Below are positions 47,686 to 58,010 of a stretch of DNA of 64,000 bases, one piece after another. The notes below the pieces were generated by a model. That model did no database searches, was not told where the DNA came from, and worked only from the letters and a program-made list of their open reading frames with translations. The stretch's first letter is position 1. The number at the start of each line of letters is the position of its first letter. Both the position numbers and the translations under genes were made by a program. The stretch covers positions 23,727,641 to 23,791,640 of the forward strand of contig CM055095.1 of the NCBI GenBank assembly GCA_029204225.1. The letters run 5' to 3'. Source of the DNA: Diphasiastrum complanatum. Taxonomy: Eukaryota; Streptophyta; Lycopodiopsida; Lycopodiales; Lycopodiaceae.

Positions 47686-50163
47686 TCACCATATCCATGA
47701 TAAGATTTCTTTGGTAGAGATCTCTTGCCAATGCCTTTGAAGAGTGCTCCACCAATATGCCACTATTATCATGGGCTTCCTCCATGCTTGATGATGATCT
47801 TTGCCTTGAAAGTTCCACTTGCATGATGGATGCACCGTAAATAGAGAAATCTGAGGCTTCCAAGCCTCATAAGGATCATAGAGATCAAGATCATAAGATG
47901 TGAAACAATGATGATTATCAAGATTATGCTTTCTAGCTTGACTAGTCCACATACAATGAATATCCATGATGGATCTAATCTTGATATCAAAGACTATCTT
48001 GATCTTTTTTAGGCTAGTTACTCTCTCAAGGATGTAAGTGTCCACTTTGGATGCTTCACTTAATCTCAAGAGGAGTTTACAATTTGCCTCAAAACATGTG
48101 AAAACATGATTTTCAAAAAAGTGAGTACCAAGCTCAATCTTGTTCTTACTAGAACCAAGAGCATACTTTTGACAATACAATATCTTGCTTTCAAAAAGTA
48201 TTGGAAACACATCTAAGTCAATAATGACAAGAAACATGTCCATACCATAAGCATCATAGAAAACTAGTATAGCTTTTCTTGAACTTTGAGATCCAAAAAA
48301 TTCAATGAAGCAAGATAGCATTTCAAGCAAAGGAAGAGAAGCATATATGAATGTGTTGTAGTAGATACAACATGAAAGATGCCCCTCTTTGCCATGTAAG
48401 GTGAGCCATAAATACTCGGCCATGCATCTTGAAGATCTTCTTGAAATCATATGAAGAAGAAACTCCTCCTCACACATTGGCCACGTCATAACTTGAATAC
48501 CTTCAAAAAGGATAACTTGTGATGCTTCTTGAGAAGCCTTGATCTCGGCCACTTCCAAGATTGAATCTTCATGCAATATGACATCTCTATTCACAATCAC
48601 ATTTGAAATAGAGAATGTAAAGACACTAAAGGCCTCCTTGATGGATGAGTATCCAATCATGATCCATGAGCTTGGATCATCCTTCCTTCTTGTTTCCAAG
48701 GGAATATGTGCAAAGCAAGCACTACCAAGTTCATTAAGGTCATCAACCTTAGGCTTCATCTTGAATAAAACTTTATATAGTGCTATTCCTTCAAGAGCTC
48801 CAATACTCCTCAAAGCTTTGATCTTCAATGAGAATTTCTTCTCAACATATGCTTTGAATAATAAGGAATAATCATACACCATAATACTTGAAGAGAGAAG
48901 ATATGTGCATCTTGTGTGATCATCCTCCTTTGAAATATTGAAAATATAAGAAACATCAAGAGAGTTTGCACTCTCACTTGGATCCAATTTGTAGATGCCT
49001 TCAAATCTTGATCCATATGCAAGGATCTCACCATCCTTCTTAATCACACAATTGTCAATATTGAAATTGACATCAAAGCCACTATCAAGAAGTTGTCCAA
49101 CACTTAAGATGTTCATTGTAAGCTTTGGGACAAAAAGAACATTGTTGAGAAAGAGATCTTTAAAAGATGCAAGCTTCAAGGGAATAATCCCTACTCCTTC
49201 AATATTGCACTCATGCTTACTTGCAAAGTATATGGTCTTCTTGACTCCATCATAAGGCAAAATAGATGAAAAAAAGTGCTTGGAGCCACACATATGTGAA
49301 GATGCTCCACTATCAATATACCATGAGTCATCCTTGTTGAAGGTGGAAGAGGAGAAGCTTGATGCCATAAGAGATCCTTCTCCATCACTTGCAATATAGT
49401 CTTCTTTCTCATTGGTGATGTTGGCTTGATTGAGTTGATTCTTCTTCTTGAAGCAATTGGTGGCATAATGGCCTTTCTTGCCACAATAAAAGCACTTGAT
49501 CTTCTTCTTCTTGACATTTGAAGTAGAAGCATGAGAGGTATCCTCCTCCTCCTCCTCATCTTGGTCTTTAGCTTTTTCATTAGAGAAGTGATGGTGTTTA
49601 TGCTTGGCAAATAGAACTTTGCCATCATCATGATTGAGTGATAGCTTGTCCATCCTCAAGAGTTTGTACTCTTGTCTTGATTCTTCAGAAATAAGCACAC
49701 TTTGAAGGGCCTCCAAACTTGGTAGCTCCTCCTTAATGGCATAGGATTGGACAAGGTTGTCATATTCATCTCTCAAGCCATTGAGAATGACTTGGACTAG
49801 CTCACTTTGATTGATTGATTCACCAGTACATGCAAGCTCCCTATGAATATCCTTGACTCTCAATACATAATTAGATGCACTCTCATCACTCTTTTGACTA
49901 CTTTGGAATATTTGATTTCTAAGAGTGAGGATCCTAGAGGTGTTCTTAGCCTCATAGATGGACTCGAGACAATCCCAAGCTTCCTTGGATGTAGAACAAT
50001 CACCAATCTCCCTCAATATCTCATTAGAGACATTCATCTTAATGTAGTGGAGAGCCATCCTAACTCTCTTCTTGTATTTTTGTACTTCTTGAAGGACTTG
50101 AGGCTCCTCCTCAATCCCAAGTACAATGTCCATCACATCTTGGAGTATCAAGATGGACTCCAT
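47686..50163 (-). CDS. E3 non-autonomous copia polyprotein: gag, protease, integrase tail, RRM-like region; no RT
   Basis: One uninterrupted minus-strand frame (first ATG 50163, 825 aa; the open frame extends back to 50205). In order: gag from MESILILQDVMD, missing its first ~28 residues; zinc knuckle CFYCGKKGHYATNCFKK; protease WYIDSGASSHM; the NNVLFVPKLTMNILSVG block; then directly an integrase C-terminal block (KPKVDDLNELGSACFAHIP, SSWIMIGYSSIKEAFSVF). There is no integrase core and no RT or RNase H. Next comes ~150 residues (about 48397-47953) that read as two RRM-like units (IEFFGSQSSRKAILVFYD, LERVTSLKKIKIVF), and an uncharacterised Trp-rich tail. The gag start fuses straight to the LTR. 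Likely mobilised in trans before the leader was lost. Confidence 0.8.
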   Translation of the reverse strand: MESILILQDVMDIVLGIEEEPQVLQEVQKYKKRVRMALHYIKMNVSNEILREIGDCSTSKEAWDCLESIYEAKNTSRILTLRNQIFQSSQKSDESASNYVLRVKDIHRELACTGESINQSELVQVILNGLRDEYDNLVQSYAIKEELPSLEALQSVLISEESRQEYKLLRMDKLSLNHDDGKVLFAKHKHHHFSNEKAKDQDEEEEEDTSHASTSNVKKKKIKCFYCGKKGHYATNCFKKKNQLNQANITNEKEDYIASDGEGSLMASSFSSSTFNKDDSWYIDSGASSHMCGSKHFFSSILPYDGVKKTIYFASKHECNIEGVGIIPLKLASFKDLFLNNVLFVPKLTMNILSVGQLLDSGFDVNFNIDNCVIKKDGEILAYGSRFEGIYKLDPSESANSLDVSYIFNISKEDDHTRCTYLLSSSIMVYDYSLLFKAYVEKKFSLKIKALRSIGALEGIALYKVLFKMKPKVDDLNELGSACFAHIPLETRRKDDPSSWIMIGYSSIKEAFSVFTFSISNVIVNRDVILHEDSILEVAEIKASQEASQVILFEGIQVMTWPMCEEEFLLHMISRRSSRCMAEYLWLTLHGKEGHLSCCIYYNTFIYASLPLLEMLSCFIEFFGSQSSRKAILVFYDAYGMDMFLVIIDLDVFPILFESKILYCQKYALGSSKNKIELGTHFFENHVFTCFEANCKLLLRLSEASKVDTYILERVTSLKKIKIVFDIKIRSIMDIHCMWTSQARKHNLDNHHCFTSYDLDLYDPYEAWKPQISLFTVHPSCKWNFQGKDHHQAWRKPMIIVAYWWSTLQRHWQEISTKEILSWIW

Positions 50164-50165
50164 CC

Positions 50166-50572
50166 TCCATGCACCTCTAAATTCTATTGGACTATATTCA
50201 AGCACACCTCAATCTCCTATTGGACCTCACAAGGTTCCACCTCTAAATCCTATTGGACCTCTTAAACTTCATCAAACAAAAGCATTACACTTGTCTACAC
50301 TCTAATTGGCACAAGTTTGGCCTCCTACTCTATTTTGGCTCAATAGTGGCATTACAAGTGAAAATGGATAATTTGCCATCTACGCCAAATTTGACCCTAT
50401 CAACATCCTACACCTAAATGCTTGACTATGAAATTCTATGAGACCCCTATATCAAACATTTTGATTTACTTTACAATTCTCCACACGTGGGAACATCCTC
50501 CACACATGTGAGATTCACTAACAAACTTCTATCATAAAAAATACCAAGCTAGGTTTTTGCCAATTTCTCACA
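50166..50572 (-). repeat. 5' LTR of E3, internally deleted
   Basis: Outer 407 bp of the E3 LTR, minus-strand start TGTGAGAAATTGGC at 50572. It breaks off at GGTGCATGGA and continues directly in gag (GGATGGAGTCC). The rest of the LTR, the PBS and the leader are gone. The join shows TGGA microhomology. Confidence 0.85.
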
Positions 50573-50573
50573 T

Positions 50574-51206
50574 GATCTTGCTTGCATTGAGGAGGAGCAT
50601 CAAAAGGAGGAAGATCTTGAGGATCAGCCTCAAAGCATGAGAGTTCCAAGGGAGTCCTCAATGACAATGGCCGAGTCATCAAATTGCATGCAAATTGTCC
50701 ATTCAAGTGTGCATCTTGCAAGGGTGGTGAGCATTGGAGAGTCTACTATCTTTGAATACTTTTTGGAAAGTATTAGTAGACATGAGGTGACTTGTTTCTT
50801 ACCTTTAAGATTCATGGTGTTTATTACTTTGTATGACAAGACAATGAAATGGGATGCTTTGAAATCTACATTTGTTGTTGTTAAAACAATTTCATTGGAT
50901 AGCTGTTTTTGTAATAGTTTGAATAGGGTCATAAAAGATGAAACATCATTTGCTTTGGAAATCTTTGTGTCCACATGCTTTGTGCATGATCATTCCAATG
51001 TAAGGACCAAAAATTATCATATTTCAATGATAGGAATAATGGTAGTGTTTTGCTCTTCAAGTAGAGATTGTAGAATCTACTACCAAGAATTTGTCAATGG
51101 TGAAAATGTGATCTTTCAAGAGTGGAAGATTTGTAAACTTGAAGAAGCACCTTTGGATCAACACCTTATTCAATTCATTGCACATAGTATTCTGAGTTTT
51201 GTCTGA
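50574..51206 (+). CDS. E2 downstream coding part: acidic linker plus tandem RRM-like domain
   Basis: Open from 50574 to TGA at 51206 (210 codons), in the orientation of E2 and directly after the E3 insertion. It starts IEEEHQKEEDLEDQPQ, the acidic linker often found between integrase and RT in copia. No RT motif follows. Instead there is a segment with RRM secondary-structure order: ARVVSIG (RNP2-like strand), ESTIFEYFLES (helix), HEVTCFLP, RFMVFITLYD (RNP1-like), DALKST helix, TISLDSCF. Positions and spacing match RRM1 of Mei2-like proteins, and a second, weaker unit follows. Inferred as a captured RNA-binding domain. Could also be an unrelated accessory gene. Confidence 0.5.
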   Translation, partial: DLACIEEEHQKEEDLEDQPQSMRVPRESSMTMAESSNCMQIVHSSVHLARVVSIGESTIFEYFLESISRHEVTCFLPLRFMVFITLYDKTMKWDALKSTFVVVKTISLDSCFCNSLNRVIKDETSFALEIFVSTCFVHDHSNVRTKNYHISMIGIMVVFCSSSRDCRIYYQEFVNGENVIFQEWKICKLEEAPLDQHLIQFIAHSILSFV

Positions 51207-51550
51207 TCTCGAATGAATTATTGTCTGTTATTATTCGTGTATCTCATTTACTTGTTTTATCAATTCCAAACATTGGTTCAATTTTCTTGAATGTTGTATT
51301 AATCTATAACGTAGATCAGTAGTGTCTGTCTACATTCTGGAGGATTGTAGGAATGATATAGCAAGCAGTGACCAGCAATCATATCCGAACTCCATCCGAA
51401 TTGATTTCGTTCACGACTATTTTTTGCTTTGCGTTTTGTTTCGCTTCGTGATTACTTTGCTTCAGCAATGTCAAAGCTCGTTCAAGTTTTGCTTTATTTC
51501 GTTTCGTTACAGAGCTTGATAGACTTGCACAATTCTTTCTATTTCCCTCA

Positions 51551-52044
51551 ATGTCATGCCCACAACTGATCTTAGATTGATTATCCCATTAGAAGGCATA
51601 CCTTGACTTGTAAGTTAATTGTGACTATGAGGGGTTTGGGGCCCTCAAGTGCATATAGTCATAATTGATGGTTGGAGGCCTAAAACTCATGATGGTAGAT
51701 TGTTATGGGTCTATCAGTGAGTCATAGGGGAATTGGATGATGTGGCCTAGATAGGCTGCATAGGTGTCTAGTGAGGTGTCACAGTGCACTACTGGTGGTG
51801 CATGGGCCTTGGAGGGTATAAGTATACCCATTGGGCTCTCACTAGTATATGCTTGATTTTGGTGCTAGTAGCTATATGGAGCTGGTATGACTCCTCTATC
51901 CCTTGTTAGTGATTGATCTATAGCTTGGGGGCTAGATTCATAAAATCTAGGTATGGTTGGGTTGGTTTGTCCACTATCTGATTCCCTTGTGTTGCTTTGT
52001 TGGGGCTTGTTTTTCTAGTGCATTCTTGGTTTGGAGCTTTATAG
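51551..52044 (+). repeat. Putative copia LTR (another family)
   Basis: Starts TGTCATGCCCACAACTG and ends shortly before a tRNA-iMet PBS at 52045. No second copy in the window, so the ends are tentative. Confidence 0.5.
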
Positions 52045-52057
52045 TGGTATCAGAGCC
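52045..52057 (+). other. Copia primer-binding site
   Basis: TGGTATCAGAGCC, downstream of the putative LTR. The coding relic that follows is on the opposite strand and so belongs to a different copy. Confidence 0.85.
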
Positions 52058-52712
52058 ATGCTAAGCGGTTTTGCCATCGAAAAGTGCTCATGAGGAGGCC
52101 AAGAGTTGGAAGAGGATCTTTGTGGTGAGGTCCTGAATTCTTGGATTTTTTTTGAGCAAAAGCTTGGTGCGGTGGTTCTTGATTTTTTTAATTATCATGA
52201 TGTTTTCAAGAGGATTCAGTTGTATGGTATACCAAAGTTGCAACCGGTTTGATAAATTACGCTCTTTGAAAATGATTTTGAGAGAAGATTGAGTTCACTT
52301 TTGCCAAAAGTTTTGCAAGTTACTATTTGTTTCTAACTTTTTGAGGATAAGGCAAAGTTTCAGCCTTAATAAGGGACTACTGCACTTGGAATTAAGGCTG
52401 AGAAGTGGTTCTTTCAAAAGTTGTTTTTTGAGTACTGTTAGTCAAAGCAATCGAAATCTTTTACTATGGTAGAGGAGTGAATGCTGGTTTTTTGGGAATA
52501 AGCCTACAACTTCGTCTTGGGCTTCCTTGTTCCTCTGCAATGATTTTAGCTTCTAGTTCATGTCTTTCACAAGCAAACTCTACTTTCAGTTTTGATCCAT
52601 AATCACTCACATATACTATCTCCTTGATGCTTTTGCTTGTCCCATTAAGTAACTGAATGGAAATTGTGCGAATTCCCTTGATCTTGCAAAATTTTGCATT
52701 CGCCTATGAGAC

Positions 52713-53540
52713 TTAAGCCCCATTATCAAGCCCCTTCACTTTATTGAACCAGTCTTTAGTATTCGTCATATGTCTAGTGGATCTTGAATCATTACACCAT
52801 ACTTGATCCTCTTGGTTCATTGATAATGCTGAAATGAAGATGCTTGAATCTTCAATTTCTCCTTCATTAACAAGGCCGCCAACGTGCTTTGTCTTTTCCT
52901 TATTCGATTCTACCAAATATTTTTGACATTCATATTTTCAAAGACCACCTTTGTCACAATAGAAACACTTTTCCTTCTGTTTCTCTTTCTTAGGTGATGT
53001 CACATCAATGGTGTTTTGGCGTGCGATCAATGTTTGATAATAGGATGTTGGTCTTTGACCACTTCTCATCATCGCTCTTCTTGCATCAAGATTTCTGTGA
53101 TCTCTAGGCATTCTCTCTCTTGATGCTAATCCACTTACAAACATTTGATATGACTCTACAATGCCACGTAATGCATTGTGTACCAGCTCAATGTTGCATA
53201 TGCACTCAATAATTGAGTGTAACTCATCCCTTAGTGTCTTGATTCGAGCCAAATATGCTTAAATACACTTTGCTATTTCATGCAAATGTTATTCAGTTTC
53301 AATCTCAAAAATATAATTAGAAATGGATTTGATATTTTAGACTGTTCTTTCAACACATCCCAAGCTTGTCTTGGAATGCGTAATGATGTAGTAATCTTAT
53401 GGAAGGTTGATGAATGCCAACTTTCTCGTAGCTGTTCTCTCATAGATTTTGACATCAGCATCCATGAGCGATCTGCTTTGATCGTATGTGATATTATGCC
53501 ACAATTCTTCTTAAATCAAGATTTTCTTTCATCTTAAATT
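52713..53540 (-). pseudogene. Degenerate copia gag and start of protease
   Basis: Minus-strand pieces: a gag helical part (IPRQAWDVLKEQSKI, VRIKTLRDELHSI, LVHNALRGIVESYQMFVSGL), a half zinc knuckle (CFYCDKGGL) and the protease region (VWCNDSRSTRHM in place of W-x-DSGAT-xHM), each broken by stops or shifts. The protease active site is destroyed (DSR instead of DSG). Confidence 0.8.
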
Positions 53541-54431
<891 letters not shown>

Positions 54432-54864
54432 GATTTCAAGATAGATTTTGGACATATCTATTATGTTTCTGGGTAGATATCAACGAGATCTCCTGCTATG
54501 GCCCTTCTCACCGTGCCTCCAATGATCAAATTGATTTCTTGAACACTTGTTCTCATGGAGAACTGAAGGTTTTCAATACCTTTGAAAAGCTGATTTTTTC
54601 ATTCCATAGAGAGCAAACCTCTCTCTTTGGACAACATACATGACCCTGTCTAAAGTAGTAAAGAATTTGCATGGCCCTTTAGTGACCTATGTCAGCTGCA
54701 TCTCGTGCCACATATACGATACAAAAACTTAATATTATTTATAAATGCTATAAAAAATAGTAACATTCTTCTCTAATCTCCTAGTTTCTCAATGATATCT
54801 TGACATATTTTGGCTCTTTTTAAGTAACCTTCAGTGACATACTGAAAGCATAGATACCATTTTT

Positions 54865-55739
54865 TTAACAAACTGGAACTTCACCAGTTACCAACCTCTC
54901 CAAAAATTCCCTTTCCAAAAAAGAAGCATCATGTATTTTAAAGTACATCAAAATATCCGAACCCTTTAAAATTGGTAGATTGGGATTCCAATTAATTTCT
55001 AATCTAGGTTTGCTTTTCTTTTCCATAACTCTTTTGAACCAAATTAGTAGATAGCTAGCATAAAACCCAGCTAGTCTTATGCACTCTTGTGAGGAGCTTG
55101 TAGATATCGCAACAAAGTTGTTTAATGTTTTACAAGTTGACTTGAAAGTGGAAAAATCTTCTTCAATGAGTGGCCATCTAAACATAGGATCTGGGTGGCG
55201 AGAAGTTGACAACCTTTTTGGATACACTGTATCTAAAAGGGGGAGAACCATGGGAGGTATGTATAGAACTTTGCTTGGAAAGCCACAAAAATTCTCCCTA
55301 TCACTAATCACAGAATGGGTATTTTGACATGGCAAGAACATGTGTTGGGCCCTCAAAACATCTGAAGTCTCTTTCTCGGTCACTTCAAACATTTGTCGAA
55401 GTCTATTGATCTCTTGACGTTGTCAAATGGTCTCATATCTAGCGACATGAAATTGCTCTTTGTACAAGTCCTTTTACTCCCTTTCATCTTCTAGACTCCT
55501 CTTCAAAACATTTTGGTTATCTATGGAGTCCTTTAGTTTTTTGTTCATTGTGCCTTCTCTTTCTTCATGGTTTGTGTTTCCATAAAGGCCTCTAGTTTTT
55601 GGCATATGATTTCCAACGACTGATATTCTGCTAGCTCAACAATGGGCTTAGGTGGAGGAGGTGGCTTGTCCCTCAATTTTTTGATGTTAGGGTGAAAAAA
55701 GTTTCTAACAAGTCTCACTATTGGAATTGTTGCTTCCAC
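54865..55739 (-). pseudogene. Coiled-coil protein of unknown family, frameshifted
   Basis: From 55739 the minus strand encodes a start-like segment (MEATIPIVRLVRNFFHPN) and a Pro-rich patch (KPPPPPKP), shifts frame near 55550, continues as a coiled coil (MNKKLKDSIDNQNVLKRSLED) with two stops, and then a 175-codon open region to 54865 (SRHPDPMFRWPLIEEDFSTF, KSKPRLEINWNPNLP). The sequence 54431-54864 holds nothing further. The family is not recognised. Same general layout (coiled coil plus Trp-rich domain) as the pseudogene at 13.4-15.4 kb. Confidence 0.5.
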
Positions 55740-55878
55740 AATAGAATCTCAATTACGTAAACCACCATTAACCTCAAAACCAAAAATGGCTTACTTGACA
55801 TGTGGACTACTACCACCTTTTGCAATAGTTGTAGTTGCATATTTTACAAGAGGATGGGTGTAAAGATCGCCTAGTGAA

Positions 55879-55948
55879 GATCCGATTAGATCCTGTTGCA
55901 TGCAACCAAAAAAGATCCGACTAGATCCTGTTTCTTGCAACCAAAAGG
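55879..55948. repeat. 35-bp tandem duplication at solo LTR edge
   Basis: GATCCGATTAGATCCTGTTG... and GATCCGACTAGATCCTGTTT..., each followed by GCAACCAAAA. Confidence 0.85.
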
Positions 55949-56378
55949 ACATTTGTGGAGCAAAACCACCCAACCAACAGGAAATGGCTAGTCAATACCC
56001 TAACCACTTCACCCCCAAGTCATGGTGAATGAACGCAAGAGAGGAGAGGCTCTTGGCTACAATAATCAGAAAATCCAATAGGTAGATGGGCGAGTTTCCA
56101 CTAGTATATATTCTCTCCCATGAGGAGAGAATATTCCTCTTAGGATCCCCATGCAACCTGGAATAGCAATTGACCTCCTATTCTTGCATTATAGCAGTCG
56201 GACACCATGCAAGTGCTCCTATGTCCAATTATAGGTTTGGGCCCTCATATGATTATTAATTACTTTATCGGCCAAGCCTGAAATGACGAGGCATAACTAA
56301 CACCACATACACTGGAGTGACCGCCTATCCATGTTAGGAATTATTCCGAATCCCTCATACTGAACATGGACGTAACAA
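55929..56378 (-). repeat. Solo chromovirus LTR
   Basis: Minus strand starts TGTTACGTCCATG at 56378. Related block by block to the LTR at 1315-1805. No internal region is adjacent on either side, so it is a solo LTR. No matching 5-bp duplication was seen (ATGGG outside; GATCC or ACATT inside). Confidence 0.7.
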
Positions 56379-57948
56379 TGGGTGATGGTGGGAATGACAA
56401 GAAACATTCTATTAAATACCTTGGTTGAAGGTAATCATTCTGCTAATTGAAGATTACTTACAAGGAGTGTGTGTAGATTTTTTCCTTTGTTGAACAAGCT
56501 CTAGCCATTGGATTGCGTAGAGGAATACTACATGTGTTTTTTGTTATTGTGCTTCGTCCTATTTGGGGGAGAGCATTAGAGAATATATAGATAGTGATTA
56601 TTAAAATAATTTTATTTTCAGTTTTTATAGTGGAGTGATTAAATTGTCCATTACCTTTCACAATTTTGTATAAAAGTGCAAGAGAAATACTTGGGACATA
56701 TGACAATATGTATTTGGACTCAAAGCTTGAGTCTAGCTGAGGACATGCCGCATTCATGTCTAGTAAAAAAAAATCTAAAATATATATTGTGTACGATTTA
56801 AAATTCTCATTGTGCAATGAGCTAAGGGAGTCTCACACTCTCACTTGCTACTTTAATGCTTCAGAAGACTCTTGCTTGCAAATTTCAATGCAAAGGGTGT
56901 GAGGATGGCGGATTAGAGGCAATGTTGCCATGCCCAACAACCAATGAAAAAGAATTTCTCTTGCTAGTAGATTCTCACAAAACTATCAGTAGCACGTTGC
57001 ATGAGGATCTTCATAAGGGAAATTGTGGAAGCCCCCATTCTCAGCAAAACCAATTGAGTGCACTGGATAATCATGATTGGCTTGAAATTTGATTTGCACC
57101 CTTACCTTTCACCTCGATGGGCTTTTTATGTTGTTTTAAGGGCAAACTAGCCTTTGAAGTTGTGTGAGAGAGTGAACGCCAAACCCCCCCCCCCCCCCCC
57201 CCCCCCAAGCCCCGTGGCTCCTCTTTGAACTTTGAGGTTGACTAGCATGCGACGGACGCTGAACGGGTCGCACGTCCTTCACTCTTTCTTTTTATTTCTC
57301 TTTAATTTTCAATATGGAGCAAGTTCCAACGCCACAAGATAAAAACAAAACAAAAAAAAAAAGAGAGAGAGAGAGAGAAAAAAAACGAAATTCATTTATC
57401 TAAAATTTATTTAATAATAATAGTTATGGAAGGCGGGTCCTTGTCTCAACGTCCTATTATAGCCGTTATATTTTAATCCGTTACCAAATAAAATTCAAAA
57501 CTACGATTTGGGAAGAAACTGCCGAAACTCTCTCCTACTTTCCACACTCACTCACTCACTCTTCTACTGTTTTGAGAGATTGGATTGACTCGAGAGAGAG
57601 GGAGAGAGGGAGAGAGGGAGAGAGAAATTAGCGCCTATGATGATGGTGGAGGTGGTGCTGCTGTAGATCGTACTGGTACAAATGACTTTTTGTTGAGAAA
57701 TTGGCGCCTATGTTTGTGGAGGGAGCCGGGGGGACACTGCACTGCTGCTGTGTTGCTTTGCTTTGCTTCTGTTGGTTGGGTGATTGATGGATGAATGGAT
57801 GCAGCCAGGGGCGGGCAGTATGTCAGAAAGTGGCTGTAGAGATGGGATCTACAATTGTTGTGGGTTGTTGTAATGACATGGAGATTTATTAGCATGGAGC
57901 TCGAACAGCTCAGAGAGTGACAGACAGATAAGCAGGAAAAGCTAACAG

Positions 57949-57949
<1 letters not shown>
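56379..57949 (+). other. Upstream region of the HNH-like/SANT gene
   Basis: No gene. Contains a 23-base oligo-C run (57184-57206), a GA-rich tract (~57590-57627), and a GC-richer stretch after 57550 that may hold promoter and 5' UTR. CACTCACTCACTC is at ~57545. TSS not determined. Confidence 0.4.

Positions 57950-58005
<56 letters not shown>
57950..58005 (+). repeat. (GT)n(GA)n compound microsatellite in the 5' leader
   Basis: GT repeat passing into GA repeat ends 4 bp before the chosen ATG at 58010. An in-frame upstream ATG (57953) would translate the repeat as Arg-Glu repeats and is judged not to be the start. Confidence 0.9.

Positions 58006-58009
<4 letters not shown>

Positions 58010-58010
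<1 letters not shown>

Noticed and set aside
46721-50577. 5-bp target duplication for E3
   Set aside because: CAAAG on one side and TGATC on the other do not match, so no duplication is claimed.
50574-51206. Ordinary copia RT region
   Set aside because: No YVDD, no LxxALYGLKQ and no DVKTAFLxG block in any plus-strand frame here.
57953-58009. Upstream in-frame ATG that would add 19 residues (MCVC + Arg-Glu repeat) to the HNH-like/SANT protein
   Set aside because: It translates a microsatellite. The conserved MASWLVLSEEERNVDP start is at 58010.
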